In this document: positions 31,340-43,411 of the stretch, in pieces
Layout of the letters: the number at the start of each line of letters is the position of its first letter
Numbering within the stretch: the stretch's first letter is position 1
From: Bipolaris cookei
Taxonomy: Eukaryota > Ascomycota > Dothideomycetes > Pleosporales > Pleosporaceae
DNA: 64,000 nucleotides
Reading direction: 5' to 3'
Assembly (NCBI GenBank): GCA_002286855.1
Contig: NRSV01000003.1
Location: 359,159 to 423,158, forward strand
Program-made: the position numbers and the translations under genes
The notes under the pieces: model-generated
Databases searched by the model: none
Seen by the model: the letters and a program-made list of their open reading frames with translations, nothing else
What the model was told of the DNA's origin: nothing

Positions 31340-33498
31340 ATGTCATCAGAAAACAAGTCTATCTATCTTGGACTCTGGACCAATTGGTCTCACGGGTCGG
31401 TAGTAGGTCTAACCTACACAACTACACTAGATAATGGTGGCTTGTTCATCGCTTTTCTCGCCCTTTTCGTCGCGTTTACCGGTACCTGTTTCTGGAGCAT
31501 CATCTCGTTCACCGTCCACCAAATCCTTAGTCGACCCTCTCCTCAGAATGCCATCTACCACCAACAACAAGCTATACTTCGCAGCTCCGACACCAGTTCT
31601 GCCGCACTATGGAGGTTGATAAGACTGTCATGGGCTTGGCGTAAGATATCGTGCACCGCCTCCTTGAAAGCAACTTCAATACCACTAGTTGCGAGTCTAG
31701 CTACCTTTACTGCATTTACTGCAGCTGGTATTTTCTCTTCACGCGTTGCCTCATCTAGAGGCAGTGAAGTCCTAGTTCTTGGGGACAAATGCGCTACTGT
31801 CAACACTTCTCTTGTAACAAGCGAAAATGTTGGTATAACACAGTACTACATGGCCAGTCGGATCAGATCGAGCCTCAATTACAAGGCAAACTGCTATTCG
31901 GGGTCAGATTCGACAGAGCTCTGCCGCACGTTCGTTCGAAGTAGCCTTCCTATTACGGTCACGCGTAGTGACTCTTGTCCTTTTGCAGGAAAAGGCGATA
32001 TTTGTCGCACAGAGAACGGGGCCATTCGTATCGACTCTGGACTTTTGAACAGCCATCACGACCTAGGCATCAACGCGCCGCCTTCATCTCGATTCCTCTA
32101 CCGTACTGTCAACGAGTGTGCTCCTTTACGCGACGAGGGCTACTCACGATACAACGAAACTAGTGTGCCAAAGACCATGCAGCTCTTATATGGGAGCGAT
32201 CCAAGAGTATGTCCACAATCAGATAATTGTACTATGACATTCGGTTATGGGATGCGGGTGGGTAGTACCATATCACGCACCCAATACACAGTCTCGTGCG
32301 TGCTCCGCCCTCGTCACATATGCTTCAATCACTGACTTTGAGCCATAGGACCACCACTAAATGGCAGGTGGACGAAGAGTACGCATATATCAATGAATGG
32401 GAGCCAATACCTGAGCTGCATGTGCCCAACGCAGACATCAGTGTCCTTACCTTGGAAATTAACGATGTCTTCTTCTCCACACCGGTTTCTGATCCTTGGT
32501 TCACAGTATTAGCAGGGCCTCGCAACGCTTCCACGGCTTTGGGCAATACGACTGTCTACACTAGTGACAAGCCGGCAAGGGCTCTCGCGTGCGCTCAGCA
32601 ATATCAATTTTGCAACCCGTCACTACCCAAAAACATCAGCTGTACACCACTGATGGGGATATTTGAAGCTTATAGAGTTGCCGAAACAACACTTTTTACA
32701 GAACCAAAACATAGGAAAACCTTCGGGTGGTCCGCGATGGCGATCAAGAATATGGCAAACGGTTTCAATGAACTTATCACCGTCTTGAGAGGCGGAGCCC
32801 TTCTCGCAACCGACACCCTCTCTGGAGTTGGACAATATGCTCTACCCGACAACCAATGGGAGCTTGAGTTAGAACATTGGTTTAAAATCACTCTAGCTGA
32901 CCTTCAACGAGCAATGCTCGACCTGGCGACTGGACCAACAGAAAAAAGGGCGACTTCTTTTCATTCTGCACCTACCGCCGCAGAGGGACGCGCTGTCTGC
33001 CACAACCAGAAGATCAAATCCGACTCCTATACCTCTTTCAACGTACTTGGTATCATACTCATCTTCTCTATTGGCGGTCTCATCGTTCTGGTCTCGGCCT
33101 GTCTACCACCAGTGACTGCGCGGTTGCAGCAAAAGCGAAACCCCTTCGCCAACCTGGAATGGGTCTCAAACGACACACTGCAGCTTCAGCGACTAGCACA
33201 CGAGGCCGTCGGTGCAGGAGAGTGGAAGGGCGCATGCGACGATTATCCGCATACGCGAAAGAACGATCTCTTGGCCGTCCTCGATGTAGCCGACCGAAAG
33301 CACCCCGTGCTCAGAGTAACACCGAGGGCAGCCGACACCATGGAGACAGTAGTCGAAGAACAACAATACGGCGTGCAGAAAGAGGACGATAGTATGAAGA
33401 CACGAACATACGACTCGGCACAGGCTTCTCTCCTCAACGTTGAGATTCCGCGCACGTCTTTGCAGCTTTCACGGCGGTTTACAGGCGATGTGTGTTAG
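31340..33498 (+). CDS. Fungal-specific membrane protein with large extracellular domain
   Basis: Exons 31340-32295 and 32349-33498 (53 bp intron, gtgcgt donor) give 701 aa; the junction reads QYTVSTTTKWQVDEE. Membrane segments are near residues 34-60 (GLFIAFLALFVAFTG), about 113-133 (PLVASLATFTAFTAAG) and about 560-582 (LGIILIFSIGGLIVLVSA). The roughly 420-residue region between the second and third helices has many Cys and N-glycosylation sequons (NTS, NET, NCT, NAS, NTT, NIS), so it is probably outside the cell. The start YLGLWTNWSHG and the cytoplasmic tail with LQLQRLAHEAVG are common to a large uncharacterised ascomycete family. Function unknown. Confidence 0.78.
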
Positions 33499-33792
33499 TA
33501 GTAGTCCGGCTTGGGTAGACTAGTCTAGACCCTCCCACCAGATGGAGAAATACAATATGAGCAAAACTCCAAGTCGTAACGAGATAATAAAATATATATT
33601 AGAGCAATAAAAACCGCCGTACTAGCCGCATAGCACGTCAATCGCGCTAGATAATTACGTGACATGTGCCTCGGCTGATGCGATCTACGCAGTATCCGGA
33701 TAAGCCATATTTACATACACTACTACCCTTCATCCTCACTCACGCATCCCTTGCTTTACCAACCTTCGGCAAAAACAAATAAACTTTCCCAA
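33499..33792. other. AT-rich spacer
   Basis: 294 bp, probably 3' flank and promoter. Nothing else is seen. Confidence 0.4.
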
Positions 33793-34400
33793 ATGCCAAC
33801 AACACGAGGCCAACAGCACGCCGCAGACATGGAAGCAGCGCTAAAACTCTTCTTCTCATCGCCACGCTTCGCCGTCGCAGGCGCATCATCTGATCCGCAT
33901 AAGTACGGCCATAAAAGTATGCTACACATAGCAAACCCTCCACATCCCTATCCTCTCCAGCCCTTTCTTTCCTTATAGTGCGTATGTAATTATATAATTC
34001 CCTAACCACCCCCACCCCAGTATTCGCATGGTACCTCCGCCACTCCCTTCCCGCGGTACCACTCAACCCCCGCTCCCCAACCGTAAAAATCCTAGATCAA
34101 GACCACACCACCATCGCTTCTCCAACTGCGCTTACTGACCCCCCTGCATCTGACTACTCGCTCTCCGTTATCACGCCGCCGGCTGTAACCAAGACGCTGC
34201 TAAAGGAAGCGAAAGAGGCGGGGATCCCGGCGGTGTGGTTGCAGCCGGGGAGTTTCGATGATGAGGTTTTGGAGTATGCGAGGAAGAATTTTAAGGCGGC
34301 GATTGCGGGGGACGGGGGTTGGGGGAGTGAGGGGTGGTGTGTGCTGGTGGATGGGGAGGAGGGGATGAGACTTGCGGGACGGGAGGGGTCGAGGCTCTGA
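33793..34400 (+). CDS. CoA-binding (YccU-like) Rossmann protein
   Basis: Exons 33793-33916 and 34021-34400 (104 bp intron with a cctaac branch site) give 167 aa; splicing gives KYGHKIFAWYLRHSLP. The family signature is present: FAVAGASSDPHKYGHK near the start (CoA/nucleotide-binding loop), then VPLNPRSP, and later AVWLQPGSFDDEV. Bacterial homologues bind CoA; the fungal role is not defined. A start at the second Met (33829) would remove 12 residues. Confidence 0.83.
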
Positions 34401-34791
34401 GGGTTGAGAAATGTTTATTTTGAGGATATATATAGATGATCAAGCGAATATCAAAGTGCATTGCTTAATTCGAATTCCTTGCGTGAAAAACTAATATTCT
34501 AACGTTGTGCTTTATAAGAAAATGTGAAACCTTTCATAATTCGTAATTCAAGTTAGAGTCCCCTTAGTCTGCAGAAGAGTAAATAAACTGTGAGATGCTG
34601 TTATTTACAGCAGGATTTAAAAGCACTATTTCTTGGGACATCGCGATTTTCTCAACAGTATATAGATGTCAACATTGTGAGAGAATATACGCTGCACAGC
34701 TGGGCATCAAGACTTGTTGAGGAAAAGATATATATTCAGTCATAACTCATCGCTATCATGGCTAAAGGAATCCTCGAAAAGGCAAGTTTGG
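34401..34791. other. Convergent 3' spacer
   Basis: AT-rich region between two convergent genes. No feature is supported. Confidence 0.4.
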
Positions 34792-36255
34792 TTACAAATC
34801 CTTGGCAACGGCTTCTAAAGACTCCCTGAAAATGTTACATGCGTCCGCCAATTCCGCCTCACTGATAGTAAGGGGCGGGATGAACCTCAGAACATCGAAT
34901 ACCGAAGTGCTGAGAAGAAGCATATTACGCTTCACACACTCCTGAACGACCTTTGGCGCTATCTGTGGCTGATTTTGCGCGTGTGTTGATGCAGTATTCG
35001 AAGACTCGGATTGGAGAGCCGGGTTCGCAAACTGTACACCAACCATGAGGCCAGAGCCGCGGATATCCTCGATCAAACTTCCCGCCTTTGTTCCAGATGA
35101 CTTGAGATCATGGAGGAAGGAGAATATCTGTTTTGAGCGGGCGGCGACGTTGTCAAGAATCTTCTCTTCGTGGAATGCTTTAATGGTTGCTGTTGCCGCA
35201 GCACATGCGACGGCGTTACCAGCATATGTTCCACCCATTGATCCAGGCTTTTGAAGGTCCATCAACTTCTTGCTGCTTGCAATTCCGGACAATGGGAAAC
35301 CGTTGGCGATACCTTTGGCGAAGATGAGGATATCTGGTCGTACTCCAGAATCTTGTACGAACCACATATTTCCTGTGCGGCCCATGCCAGACTGAACTTC
35401 ATCGGCAATGAGCAAAATACCGTGTTCGTCGCAAATCTGCCTTAGGCCGTGCATGAATTCTGGGGGTGCAGGAACGTAACCGCCCTCTCCCAGTACAGGC
35501 TCTAAGATAATAGCAGCAGTGTCCGAGGGCGAGGTCTGTTGCTGTAGGGTGAGCTTCATTTGTAGCAGTGCTTGCTTAACGAGTTCTTCTTTTGATGTAT
35601 CTGCAGAGACGCCAAACTGGCTGTAGTATGGGAATGCTGATGCAAACACACCGCCCATCAACGGCCCGTGACCCTCGCCGTAGATGGTTTTGGAGCGTGT
35701 CATTGAGGCAGTGGCGTTTGTCCGGCCATGATACGATCCTTGCATAACGATGATGTTGGGCTTCTTGGTTGCAGCGCGTGCCAGCTTGACGGCTGCTTCA
35801 ACTGCCTCAGCTCCAGAGTTCCAGAGAAAGACAGTATCGAGAGACTGATGCGGGAGAATTGGAATCAGCTCTTTGATGAGTGCAATTTGCGCGGCGCTGA
35901 ACCCAATGTTGACTTGTGCGTGGGTGATTTTGTTGCACTGTGCAGCTGCAGCCGCACTGACTTTGGGATGACAATGACCGAGGTTTACAACGCCAATGCC
36001 GGCCGTCATATCGAGGAGCTTAACACCCTTGTCTGTCGTAATGTATGTGCCTTTTCCATCTTCAAAAACGTGCTTAGTGAGACGGCCAATGCCTCTCGCA
36101 ATGTGCTGCTCTCCAAAAGCCGCTGTGTCCATATCGGAGGATGCTGGTCGTGTTGTAGAAAATAAGCGGAGAGGTGTTCGAATAGGTTTCGCAACGACTG
36201 GCAGAAGATTGCGAGGAGCTGACAAGCAAATTCTGGAAATGACGGCGGCCTTCAT
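34792..36255 (-). CDS. Class III PLP aminotransferase, 4-aminobutyrate aminotransferase (GabT-like), mitochondrial
   Basis: Transfers an amino group from a terminal amine such as GABA to 2-oxoglutarate, with PLP as cofactor. Intronless, 487 aa from ATG 36255; the longer reading to 36330 would need GTG. The N-terminus is basic and hydroxylated without acids (MKAAVISRICLSAPRNL, RLFSTTRPASS), fitting a mitochondrial presequence. Family motifs in order: LDMTAGIGVVNLGHCHP, FLWNSGAEAVEAAVKLAR, YHGRT, AAIILEPVLGEGGY, LIADEVQSGMGRTG, and the PLP lysine in IFAKGIANGFPLSG (about residue 314). The pattern resembles bacterial GabT more than the Uga1/GatA type of fungi, so the exact substrate is uncertain. 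Confidence 0.85.
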   Translation of the reverse strand: MKAAVISRICLSAPRNLLPVVAKPIRTPLRLFSTTRPASSDMDTAAFGEQHIARGIGRLTKHVFEDGKGTYITTDKGVKLLDMTAGIGVVNLGHCHPKVSAAAAAQCNKITHAQVNIGFSAAQIALIKELIPILPHQSLDTVFLWNSGAEAVEAAVKLARAATKKPNIIVMQGSYHGRTNATASMTRSKTIYGEGHGPLMGGVFASAFPYYSQFGVSADTSKEELVKQALLQMKLTLQQQTSPSDTAAIILEPVLGEGGYVPAPPEFMHGLRQICDEHGILLIADEVQSGMGRTGNMWFVQDSGVRPDILIFAKGIANGFPLSGIASSKKLMDLQKPGSMGGTYAGNAVACAAATATIKAFHEEKILDNVAARSKQIFSFLHDLKSSGTKAGSLIEDIRGSGLMVGVQFANPALQSESSNTASTHAQNQPQIAPKVVQECVKRNMLLLSTSVFDVLRFIPPLTISEAELADACNIFRESLEAVAKDL

Positions 36256-36967
36256 TATGTAGTCTTGTGGAGAAACACTAACTGAGTCTGCCTTGAATGA
36301 ATGTTCTTGATAGAGGGGCCGGCTTGACACGGTTTGACGTAAGGTGAGCCAGGACCTTCCTGCGTACGTGTGGCGCTAGACGCCCTACACGCGCTCATGT
36401 GATCGCTTGGACTCTTTATATTCGTCAAAGCACTCGCGCAGAAGCTTCTTCGCTAACTTGTTTAAAAATTTGCAAGAGGCCGTCTTACCAACAACTCAAA
36501 TATGTGTTCTTCATTCGTTTAATCAAAAGCCAAGGCATGGGTCGTAATATACAGCGATAGGTTTCGGCGTTACGTAACGTATAGAGACGCCGCCGGCGAT
36601 TAAGGCGCACGTATGTATGCTGCAACACATGGAAACTCGATAGGTCATCTTGGTCTTATAATATACCCACACCTTTGAGTAATTATATGTAATCTCAAAA
36701 AGGTAAACAACGGGAGTTGGTAGCCTTTGCCTTGTCAAAGACTTCTCATAGCCTTGGACTGTCAGCCTCGGGTAACCTGCCATCAAAAATGACTACAGCC
36801 CTTGCCACTCTAACTGATGCATGCCACATAGCTGCGGGACAACAACTCCCATGTGATTGCTAGCGATATCAGTGCTAGATATACGAGATTATCCTGCTAC
36901 TCGCTCGCGAGTAAAACCCATGGTTTCTTAGTTCTTCTTCTCCACCCATGATCGGCTATACGCAATT
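36256..36967. other. Spacer upstream of the aminotransferase
   Basis: Promoter of the aminotransferase and 3' flank of the rhodopsin-fold gene. No coding feature is supported. Confidence 0.4.
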
Positions 36968-38252
36968 CTAGTGGTTCCCGTTCCATGGCATCGCTGGATT
37001 GGATTTAGGTCCAGAGGCAGTTGTTGTAACAGAAAACTTAGTTTCCTTGATAATATTCTTCTGGCTGTCTCCATCGCTGTGGTCGCAATCGTCGTTGTCA
37101 CCAAGAGTCTGAAAATTATCCATGGGAATCCCGCGCGAACGTGATGGTGGTTGCAGGTGGCGAGACCCTGATTGGTATGCCCTTCCTGACGAAGCACCGG
37201 GAGTATTCGAGCCTACGCTTACTCGGATGCGAAGGGAGAGGAGAGGGCGAAGCGCAGGCAGAGATCCAGCAATAAGGCCGATGCCTTCTTCCGTAAGGGA
37301 CCAGAAGCCAATTTTTCCTGTGCTGAACATGAATTCACCGGGATCGCTGTAGAGGGTGAGGTACTTGAGCCTGACGATTGTGGCTGTCGAGGCACTAAGC
37401 ACAGTTAGATATGGCCATGTAACTGGAGTTTGTGCAAGGGCCTTACAAAGAAGCAAGTGCAAGCATTACTACGACCGAAGCCTTCACCCTGGTTTTCATC
37501 TGTACATTCCATAGTAAAATTGCTGGCAAGATTGAGAGACTGAAGTCTGCCGTAATCTCAATAGCTGAGTAGAACAAACTGACGTTCGTGTTGAGTTGGA
37601 GATTGCATACACCATTGGATTCTCCCCACAACGTGTTGATAGGATGGCCTGGTTAAATCAGTCAAACTTCTTCGTTGGCCCAAATCCACATTTACTCACA
37701 GATGTTTGCGATGCCAATACAAAACACAAGCGCAGCAACGATACAGGCGCCAATAAGAACCCATAGTCCCCATTTGAAGAAGTCTCGGGTAGCAGCAATA
37801 CGTAGCAGCGCCACCGCAACACTGATCTTGATGAACATGGCGCTGACGCAATAGAAATACTCAGCAATGTAGAAGAGCTGCATTCTAGTCAGCCACAAGA
37901 TTATCTTGTTGTCATTGGCGGATGCCTCGGATACTTACTTTTATTCCTGTTGCCATGGTCGCCGGAGGCAGGTTACGAGAGAATTGCCCAGATCCGTAAA
38001 AGCAGCATACTATACAAAGGGCAGCAGTGACTGTAAAAAGAAGCTGAAACGTTAGTGAGTGAGATTGCGTACTGCAGGTTGGTTCTGTAGACTTACAATA
38101 CCAAGCAGCATCAGATAGTCGTCCATACCCCATGCTTTCCTCCATATCCTAACTCCAGCACGCAAGAAGAAAGTGATCCAGGTCAACGCCAACAATATAA
38201 TAGCGCAATACAGAAGTGCCACACCATCACCAGCCACCGCAACGGTCGCCAT
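36968..38252 (-). CDS. Rhodopsin-fold seven-helix integral membrane protein (fungal SAT4/PTH11-like)
   Basis: Five exons, 38252-38097, 38043-37939, 37877-37700, 37648-37447 and 37394-36968, give 355 aa; all junctions keep frame (for example GIKLFYIAEYFY, NICHPINTLWGE, ALASFASTATIVRL). Helices: ALLYCAIILLALTWITFFLRAG (1), LLFTVTAALCIVCCFYGSG (2), YFYCVSAMFIKISVAVALLRI (3), LIGACIVAALVFCIGIANI (4), LFYSAIEITADFSLSILPAILLW (5), VVMLALASFASTATIVRL (6) and EGIGLIAGSLPALRPLL (7). The WGMDDYLML loop after helix 1 and the C..L.W..SNG.C pattern are typical of this fungal family, some members of which act as receptors. The tail is Ser-rich and cytoplasmic. The ligand is unknown. Confidence 0.86.
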
Positions 38253-39361
38253 GATTGCAACTTGCTGTAAATGAACGTGAGAAAGGCAGAGGACCGACAG
38301 AACCAAAGAAAAAGCGGATACAAAGAAGTATGGAGCAGCCCCCCAGAAAATGTATCAACAAAGACAAATGGTTTGGCTCCGGTAATATGGTACGTAAGAG
38401 CCGTTTTGATTCAATCCTGCCCCTGTCCCCACGCAAGTATTTGGCTAGACAAGCACGCATTTCAAGATCCGCTTCCAGGCCCGAGACGTTACTACGCTAA
38501 GCCTTGAAAATCTTTCCTAAAGTGAACCTTACTACTCTTAATACGACACTCAATTCCGGCAACTACGGCAGGACCCATAGGTGTCTGACCGGCTAGATGG
38601 TAACACAACGTTGTGATCTTGACCACTGAGTCGCGCAAATTAACTGTCGTATGCAACAAGTCTTTTGACGCCACAATGACTCGCTCCTTATGTGTATGCA
38701 GCCTTTCCCCTGAGGAAATTTACCATGGCTCGTCGAATATGTCTAGGATTTTTCAGCATTTGCAAAGCCATTGTTTGGGACGTGAGCATGTAGATCCCAT
38801 ACAATTCTCTCAATCGAGCCGTGGGGACTTGCGCAGTTCCCACGCGAGCTCGGCAGTTCTGGCTCCGGAAGCACAGTTCCACACAGGGTACATTCACCAC
38901 AACGCCTGGGCTGCACCAAGAGAGACCCCTCGCAGTAAGCCAAGACAACGCGCACTTTGAGATATCAGGACAAGAGTCCACTGTCACTGCAGACGGTGCG
39001 GGAGCAGGCAAGCGACACTATGGCGATGTGAAAACTGTAAACCCAATGGGCTAGCCCAAGATTTTCAGCACATGGCAAGCGGGTCACCTCCTGCTCTGCC
39101 GTGTTTAACTGGGTCCCTGACGGCACCACCATCCCAATTTGGACTTCTTCCTTGAAATTCTCCTACTGGTCTGTCGACTATGTTTGAGAAAACGTTTTTG
39201 GCCTCGGGGCGGCAGCAGCTTTCCTTTGCCTGCGCATGTGCTACCCAAATCAGTCTGCTCGTGCATACACGACATGGCCCGAGTTGGTTGCATATCTTTC
39301 CTTTGATTTCCTGTTGTCTATCTTCACATCCGCTCACCTGCATCAAATACGATTATCCACA
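38253..39361. other. Divergent spacer between rhodopsin-fold gene and SDR
   Basis: 1.1 kb with overlapping short ORFs on both strands and no recognisable product. It probably holds both promoters. Confidence 0.45.
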
Positions 39362-40323
39362 ATGGCTTCCTTTGAAATCAATGACTCCGACCTTACTGGC
39401 TTTCAGGGTAAAGTCGCCATCATAACGGGTAACTAGCGCTCCATCCAATCAAACAGGTGAAGCCAGACAACTAACTTCTTTGCAGGTGGGTCTTCTGGCA
39501 TTGGCCTGGCAACAGTTGAGCTGCTGGTGTCTCTAGGCGCACTAGTAGTGAGCGGCGACATTCAGCCACCACCAGCGTCAAACGCCAACTGCCACTTCGT
39601 CCAAACCGACGTCAGAAACTGGGCAGACCTGACCAAGCTTTTCAAGGCTGCCAAGGAGAAGCATGGCAAAATCGACTTTGTTTTTGCCAATGCCGGAATT
39701 GGCCCGCGCGCAAACTACCTAGCTCTCGAGGTCGACGAAAATGGCGATCCAATTGAGCCCAATCAGGACACAATAGACATCAACTTGGACAGTGTTGTCA
39801 AGACAGTCACAATCGCTGCGCACTACCTCAAGGCCCAACTAGAGGGTGGATCCATTGTCATCATGGGGTCCAGCACGGGGCTGCACCCAGTTCGCGCAGT
39901 CGACTATTGTAAGCCACCCAACTCGCCGATCCTGTCCAGATCAACCACTGATGGCGCTCCGCAGCTACGGCCAAAGCCGGTGTTCTAGGTTTCGGCAGGA
40001 GTTTTGCGCGCCTAGTCGAAGTAGCTGGTCTACCTATTCGCGTTAACACTCTTGCCCCTTCATGGACGGCAACCCAAGTTTTGCCTGATTTGAAAAACCT
40101 ACTCGCCGCCGTATCCCATGACTGCCAGACGCCTGACGTAGTAGCTCGTGCAGTTGCTTACTTAATGATTGATAAATCGAGACACGGCGAGCTTATTTTC
40201 GCTAGCAACGGCAAGTACACTGAGATTCAGAACACTATTCTTGCACCAGCGTACGAAGCGATCAAGGGCGATGATCTCAGTGATGATGCTGTCTTGGCCA
40301 AGGTCATGGCTCTGGCTGGTTAG
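39362..40323 (+). CDS. Short-chain dehydrogenase/reductase (classical SDR)
   Basis: NAD(P)-dependent oxidoreductase. Exons 39362-39428, 39486-39908 and 39965-40323 give 282 aa. The first junction rebuilds the cofactor motif ITGGSSGIGL. DVRN is the adenine-binding loop and FANAGIG the structural motif. The catalytic Ser lies in IVIMGSSTG, and the second junction rebuilds the YSTAK active site (YxxxK). The C-terminus has RVNTLAPSWTAT. Substrate unknown. The start at 39362 follows a leader rich in A and has good context. Confidence 0.9.
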
Positions 40324-41447
40324 AAAGTGCCAGATGAACGCATATCATGTTCCTTTTTTCGATTCGCTTAGTTTACTCTTGAAGATACCAAATTAAAAAA
40401 CAACTTCGTCCGCAATCATGATTCAGTGCGACGACCGTTGCCGAAACCTAATCTCATAGTTTGAGACCCCTAGCACCTGCATCTCACGCGCGAAGAAGAA
40501 AAAGCAACAGTTATACGCCACAGATAAATGAAGATGGTAAATAGCAGAAACAATACTGATCAATTCGCCGCATCAACGCGTGCAACACCAAGCATTTGCT
40601 TCACGGAGCACAGCCCCTTACATTATCAATTAACGCAATGTCGTGGATACCGTAAGCGAGCGCCGGCATAAGTAAGAAACTTTTCCACGCAGAAACGGTG
40701 GCCCTACCTATGAATAAGTTCCGCCCCATTTCCCCTTTCCATCTGCAAAGATTAGCTGTGCTAACAAACGACGTAGATCCTTCGGATCAAGTGCCGTCCC
40801 AAGTAAAACGCTCAAGGAGGCACGGTTCGGAAAAAACTCCGATTGTCTATGTATAAATAAACTCTCATTCTCGTCCTGACGAGTTTTTTTCTTGCATCCG
40901 AAGAACGAAAGGTTCTTTCGCAGAGCAACCTAGACACGTTTTCGCTGCCAGAAATAAGCCTGGTTAAATTTTATCTCTTCTTTAATACCCTGACCCTAAC
41001 CCTAACAGCACACATGCAAGATCCATTGCGTATAATGAGTAGCTATTAGAGTTAAATGTTGCGTCATCGGGATTTGCGTGACTGCGATTTCTTTTGTACT
41101 GTACGCCAAGTTCTCACAAGGTGGAGCGTACACCGCACTAAAATGCATCGTTTCATGTATAACAGTCCCTGCTTTGCAAGAAGACGTATATCCGTTACAA
41201 GAATAACGGACAGCTGGTGACTGAAAAGAAAAAGCTGGACAGTAGGCAACTAAATTGCTTATACTAATAGAAAAGGCACCTATGCCTGACCTACACCCGA
41301 TTATTAGTATTATTAAAGTAGAATGTTAATAGTTAGAACAAGTAAGTAGTTAGTAAATAAAATACTTAGCGTGATATCTTACTCTAAACCAAGTAAAACA
41401 ACTCTTGTATTAACGTGCTATTTTTATATTATTAACAAGAGGATATT
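40324..41447. other. AT-rich spacer with telomere-like motif
   Basis: 1.1 kb. From about 41230 it is very AT-rich (ttattaaagt, ttaataac). It contains a short CCCTAA motif at 40988-41006. No gene is supported. Confidence 0.5.
40988..41006. repeat. Short interstitial telomere-like sequence (CCCTAA)
   Basis: ccctgaccctaaccctaac holds two exact CCCTAA units and one variant. It is too short to be a telomere end. Confidence 0.7.
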
Positions 41448-43411
41448 TTAAATAACCTCTTCTCTAGCTACGCTATATACCGACATATTCTGCAGATGCC
41501 AGTTCTTACTTGTGTGTTGCAGCTTTATACAAGTGCCACGCGCCTCTGACTCTACTTGGTTTAAACTTTGCATGCGATTCGACGAATCCATAGCCTTTAG
41601 TAAGACAAGTGGCGAAGACTTCCACAACGGTATATCAGCTTTGCTCGATGTAACGATAGTAGAAAAGAGGAAAAACGTTATGGTAAGGTATATCGCGAGT
41701 GGCAAAGACATCCAGTAAAAAATGACGTCGAAGAATTGCTCCTTGGTCCACTCGATGCCTTTGAGGGGGGCAGCATTTTTGCCGGTACGAAGGCTGGTTC
41801 GTCATATCAGTATAGAACAGATGGGAACAAGGACGTAGGTGTAGCTTACGCATTGCTCATCGAGATGGCAATGTTGTTCATCCTTCGTTCGAAGCCTGCT
41901 GCAGCTGATCCGTCACAGTACGCTGGACTGTCGCCGAGGACATCTGTAGCAATATTGGGGGCAAATTGACCAGTAAAGCCGTAGTTGGTCTCGTTAGGAT
42001 ATACAGCAGCTGCACCGGTAAGTGATTTTGCTAGCAGGTATTCCCATTCAGAGATGTCAGTATCGCCCACGCAATATTCCTCGTTGTCCTGGCCCGTAAC
42101 GCAGTACCGGTATTGGCTATTATTCGAAACCCCTGGCTTTATTTGCCAGTCTAGGTCGACCTGCGTGTCAATGATCTTAGTCTGCATCGTCGAGTTATAG
42201 GTAGAACTCAGTGTTTGAAGACATAAAGTCAAGCTGCCTTGGAAACCTTTCCAGTTGGCCGCATCGTTCCTCTGACCTGCCCAATCTGCTCTTGGTTCGC
42301 CATCGTGATCGCAAGGAAGATAGTAGCCAACAAGGATGGTTGAGATGTTCCGTAGGGGTTGATTTTCCGCTGCACGGGCATCCGAATCCTGCGTATCAAC
42401 CTGTGTGTTCATCCAGAATGTTTCAGGTAGGTTAACGCCCGCTTGAGTCCGGTCCCAGGAACCTAGACCGATAGAATACACGGGTGAACCACCTAGAGAA
42501 TCAGACACAGGTTCCTCCATGGTTCCGTTTGCGGAAAGGTCTTCAACGAAAGAGCATACGGCAAGCGTTTGATACGGTGCCCAGGTGCAGGCTTCAGCTT
42601 GGCAGGATCCTATGACATCCGAAGGGCTTGAAACGTCATCAAGTATACCCGCAAGTATGCCTTTAGACATGTGTGGATGGTCTGACTACCATGAGCTTAA
42701 CAACAAAAGTAATTTATGGCACACTGACACATGATAGGAATTGTAGATTGAGCATTCATGTCGTATTCCGCAAAACTTGAATTGGTGGCGTCATTGACGT
42801 ATTGTACTGAACGGCCTATGATAGCACTTGTAGAAGAGAAGGTACCATTGGTACTCCTTACTTCAATTGTAACCGACTGTTGAGCAAACGGCGAAAAGCC
42901 AAGCAGTAAGATAGTCGCGATTGCTCCAACGGACACTAGATGTCTTACGTTATGAGCTTGTTAGGGACTTAGTTGCAGGCAGGCGGGGGAAAACTTACGG
43001 ACGAGTGCTCAAAAGTAACATAAGACTGCCTCGGGGCCCACGGGAAGCCTCTTCGAACCTGCTGATATCGAGAGTCGAACGCTCATTACGCAAATACGAC
43101 CATTTAAGTTGACCGATGCAGGATGATACGGAAACAAGCAACGCGGACTGTGCGACCTGCGAAAGAGCGGCAATAGTGGTAGCCAAGCTGAAACCAGGGG
43201 TCCAATTCTTAACCGGCTTATCTCTGTAAAGAATAAGTAGCGTGATTATTGCACCGAGCGCAGTCGTCCCTAGCAGCCATGTGGCAAGCTCCCACTTCCA
43301 GGGTTGCAATGAAGACCATAGTGGTCTTGATGGGCGAGGCTGGTGTTTAGCATCTTCCGTAGGAGTGGGAATCCGTGATGTCGGCTCTCCATGTACTGGC
43401 GAATACTCCAT
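41448..43411 (-). CDS. DUF3176 family membrane protein
   Basis: Four exons, about 43411-43003, 42935-42725, 42681-41850 and 41793-41448. The first junction reads LLLSTLSVGAIATI and the last ISMSNALRTGKNAAPLKG, both fitting DUF3176. The exon 2/3 junction is uncertain: the only frame-compatible donor (gtgcca) is poor, so a damaged splice site is possible. Signature features are WELATWLLGTTALGAIITLL (helix 1), SLATTIAALSQVAQSALL (helix 2), QLKWSYL, RGPRGS, SVGAIATILLLGFSPFAQQS (helix 3), a Cys-rich extracellular part with AEACTWAPYQTLAVCS, and a final helix LPLAIYLTITFFLFST. Function unknown. Confidence 0.8.

Noticed and set aside
36256..36330. N-terminal extension of the aminotransferase
   Set aside because: The extension would begin with GTG; the ATG at 36255 gives a sensible mitochondrial presequence.
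40988..41006. Chromosome end
   Set aside because: Only two to three telomere-type units, with genes on both sides.
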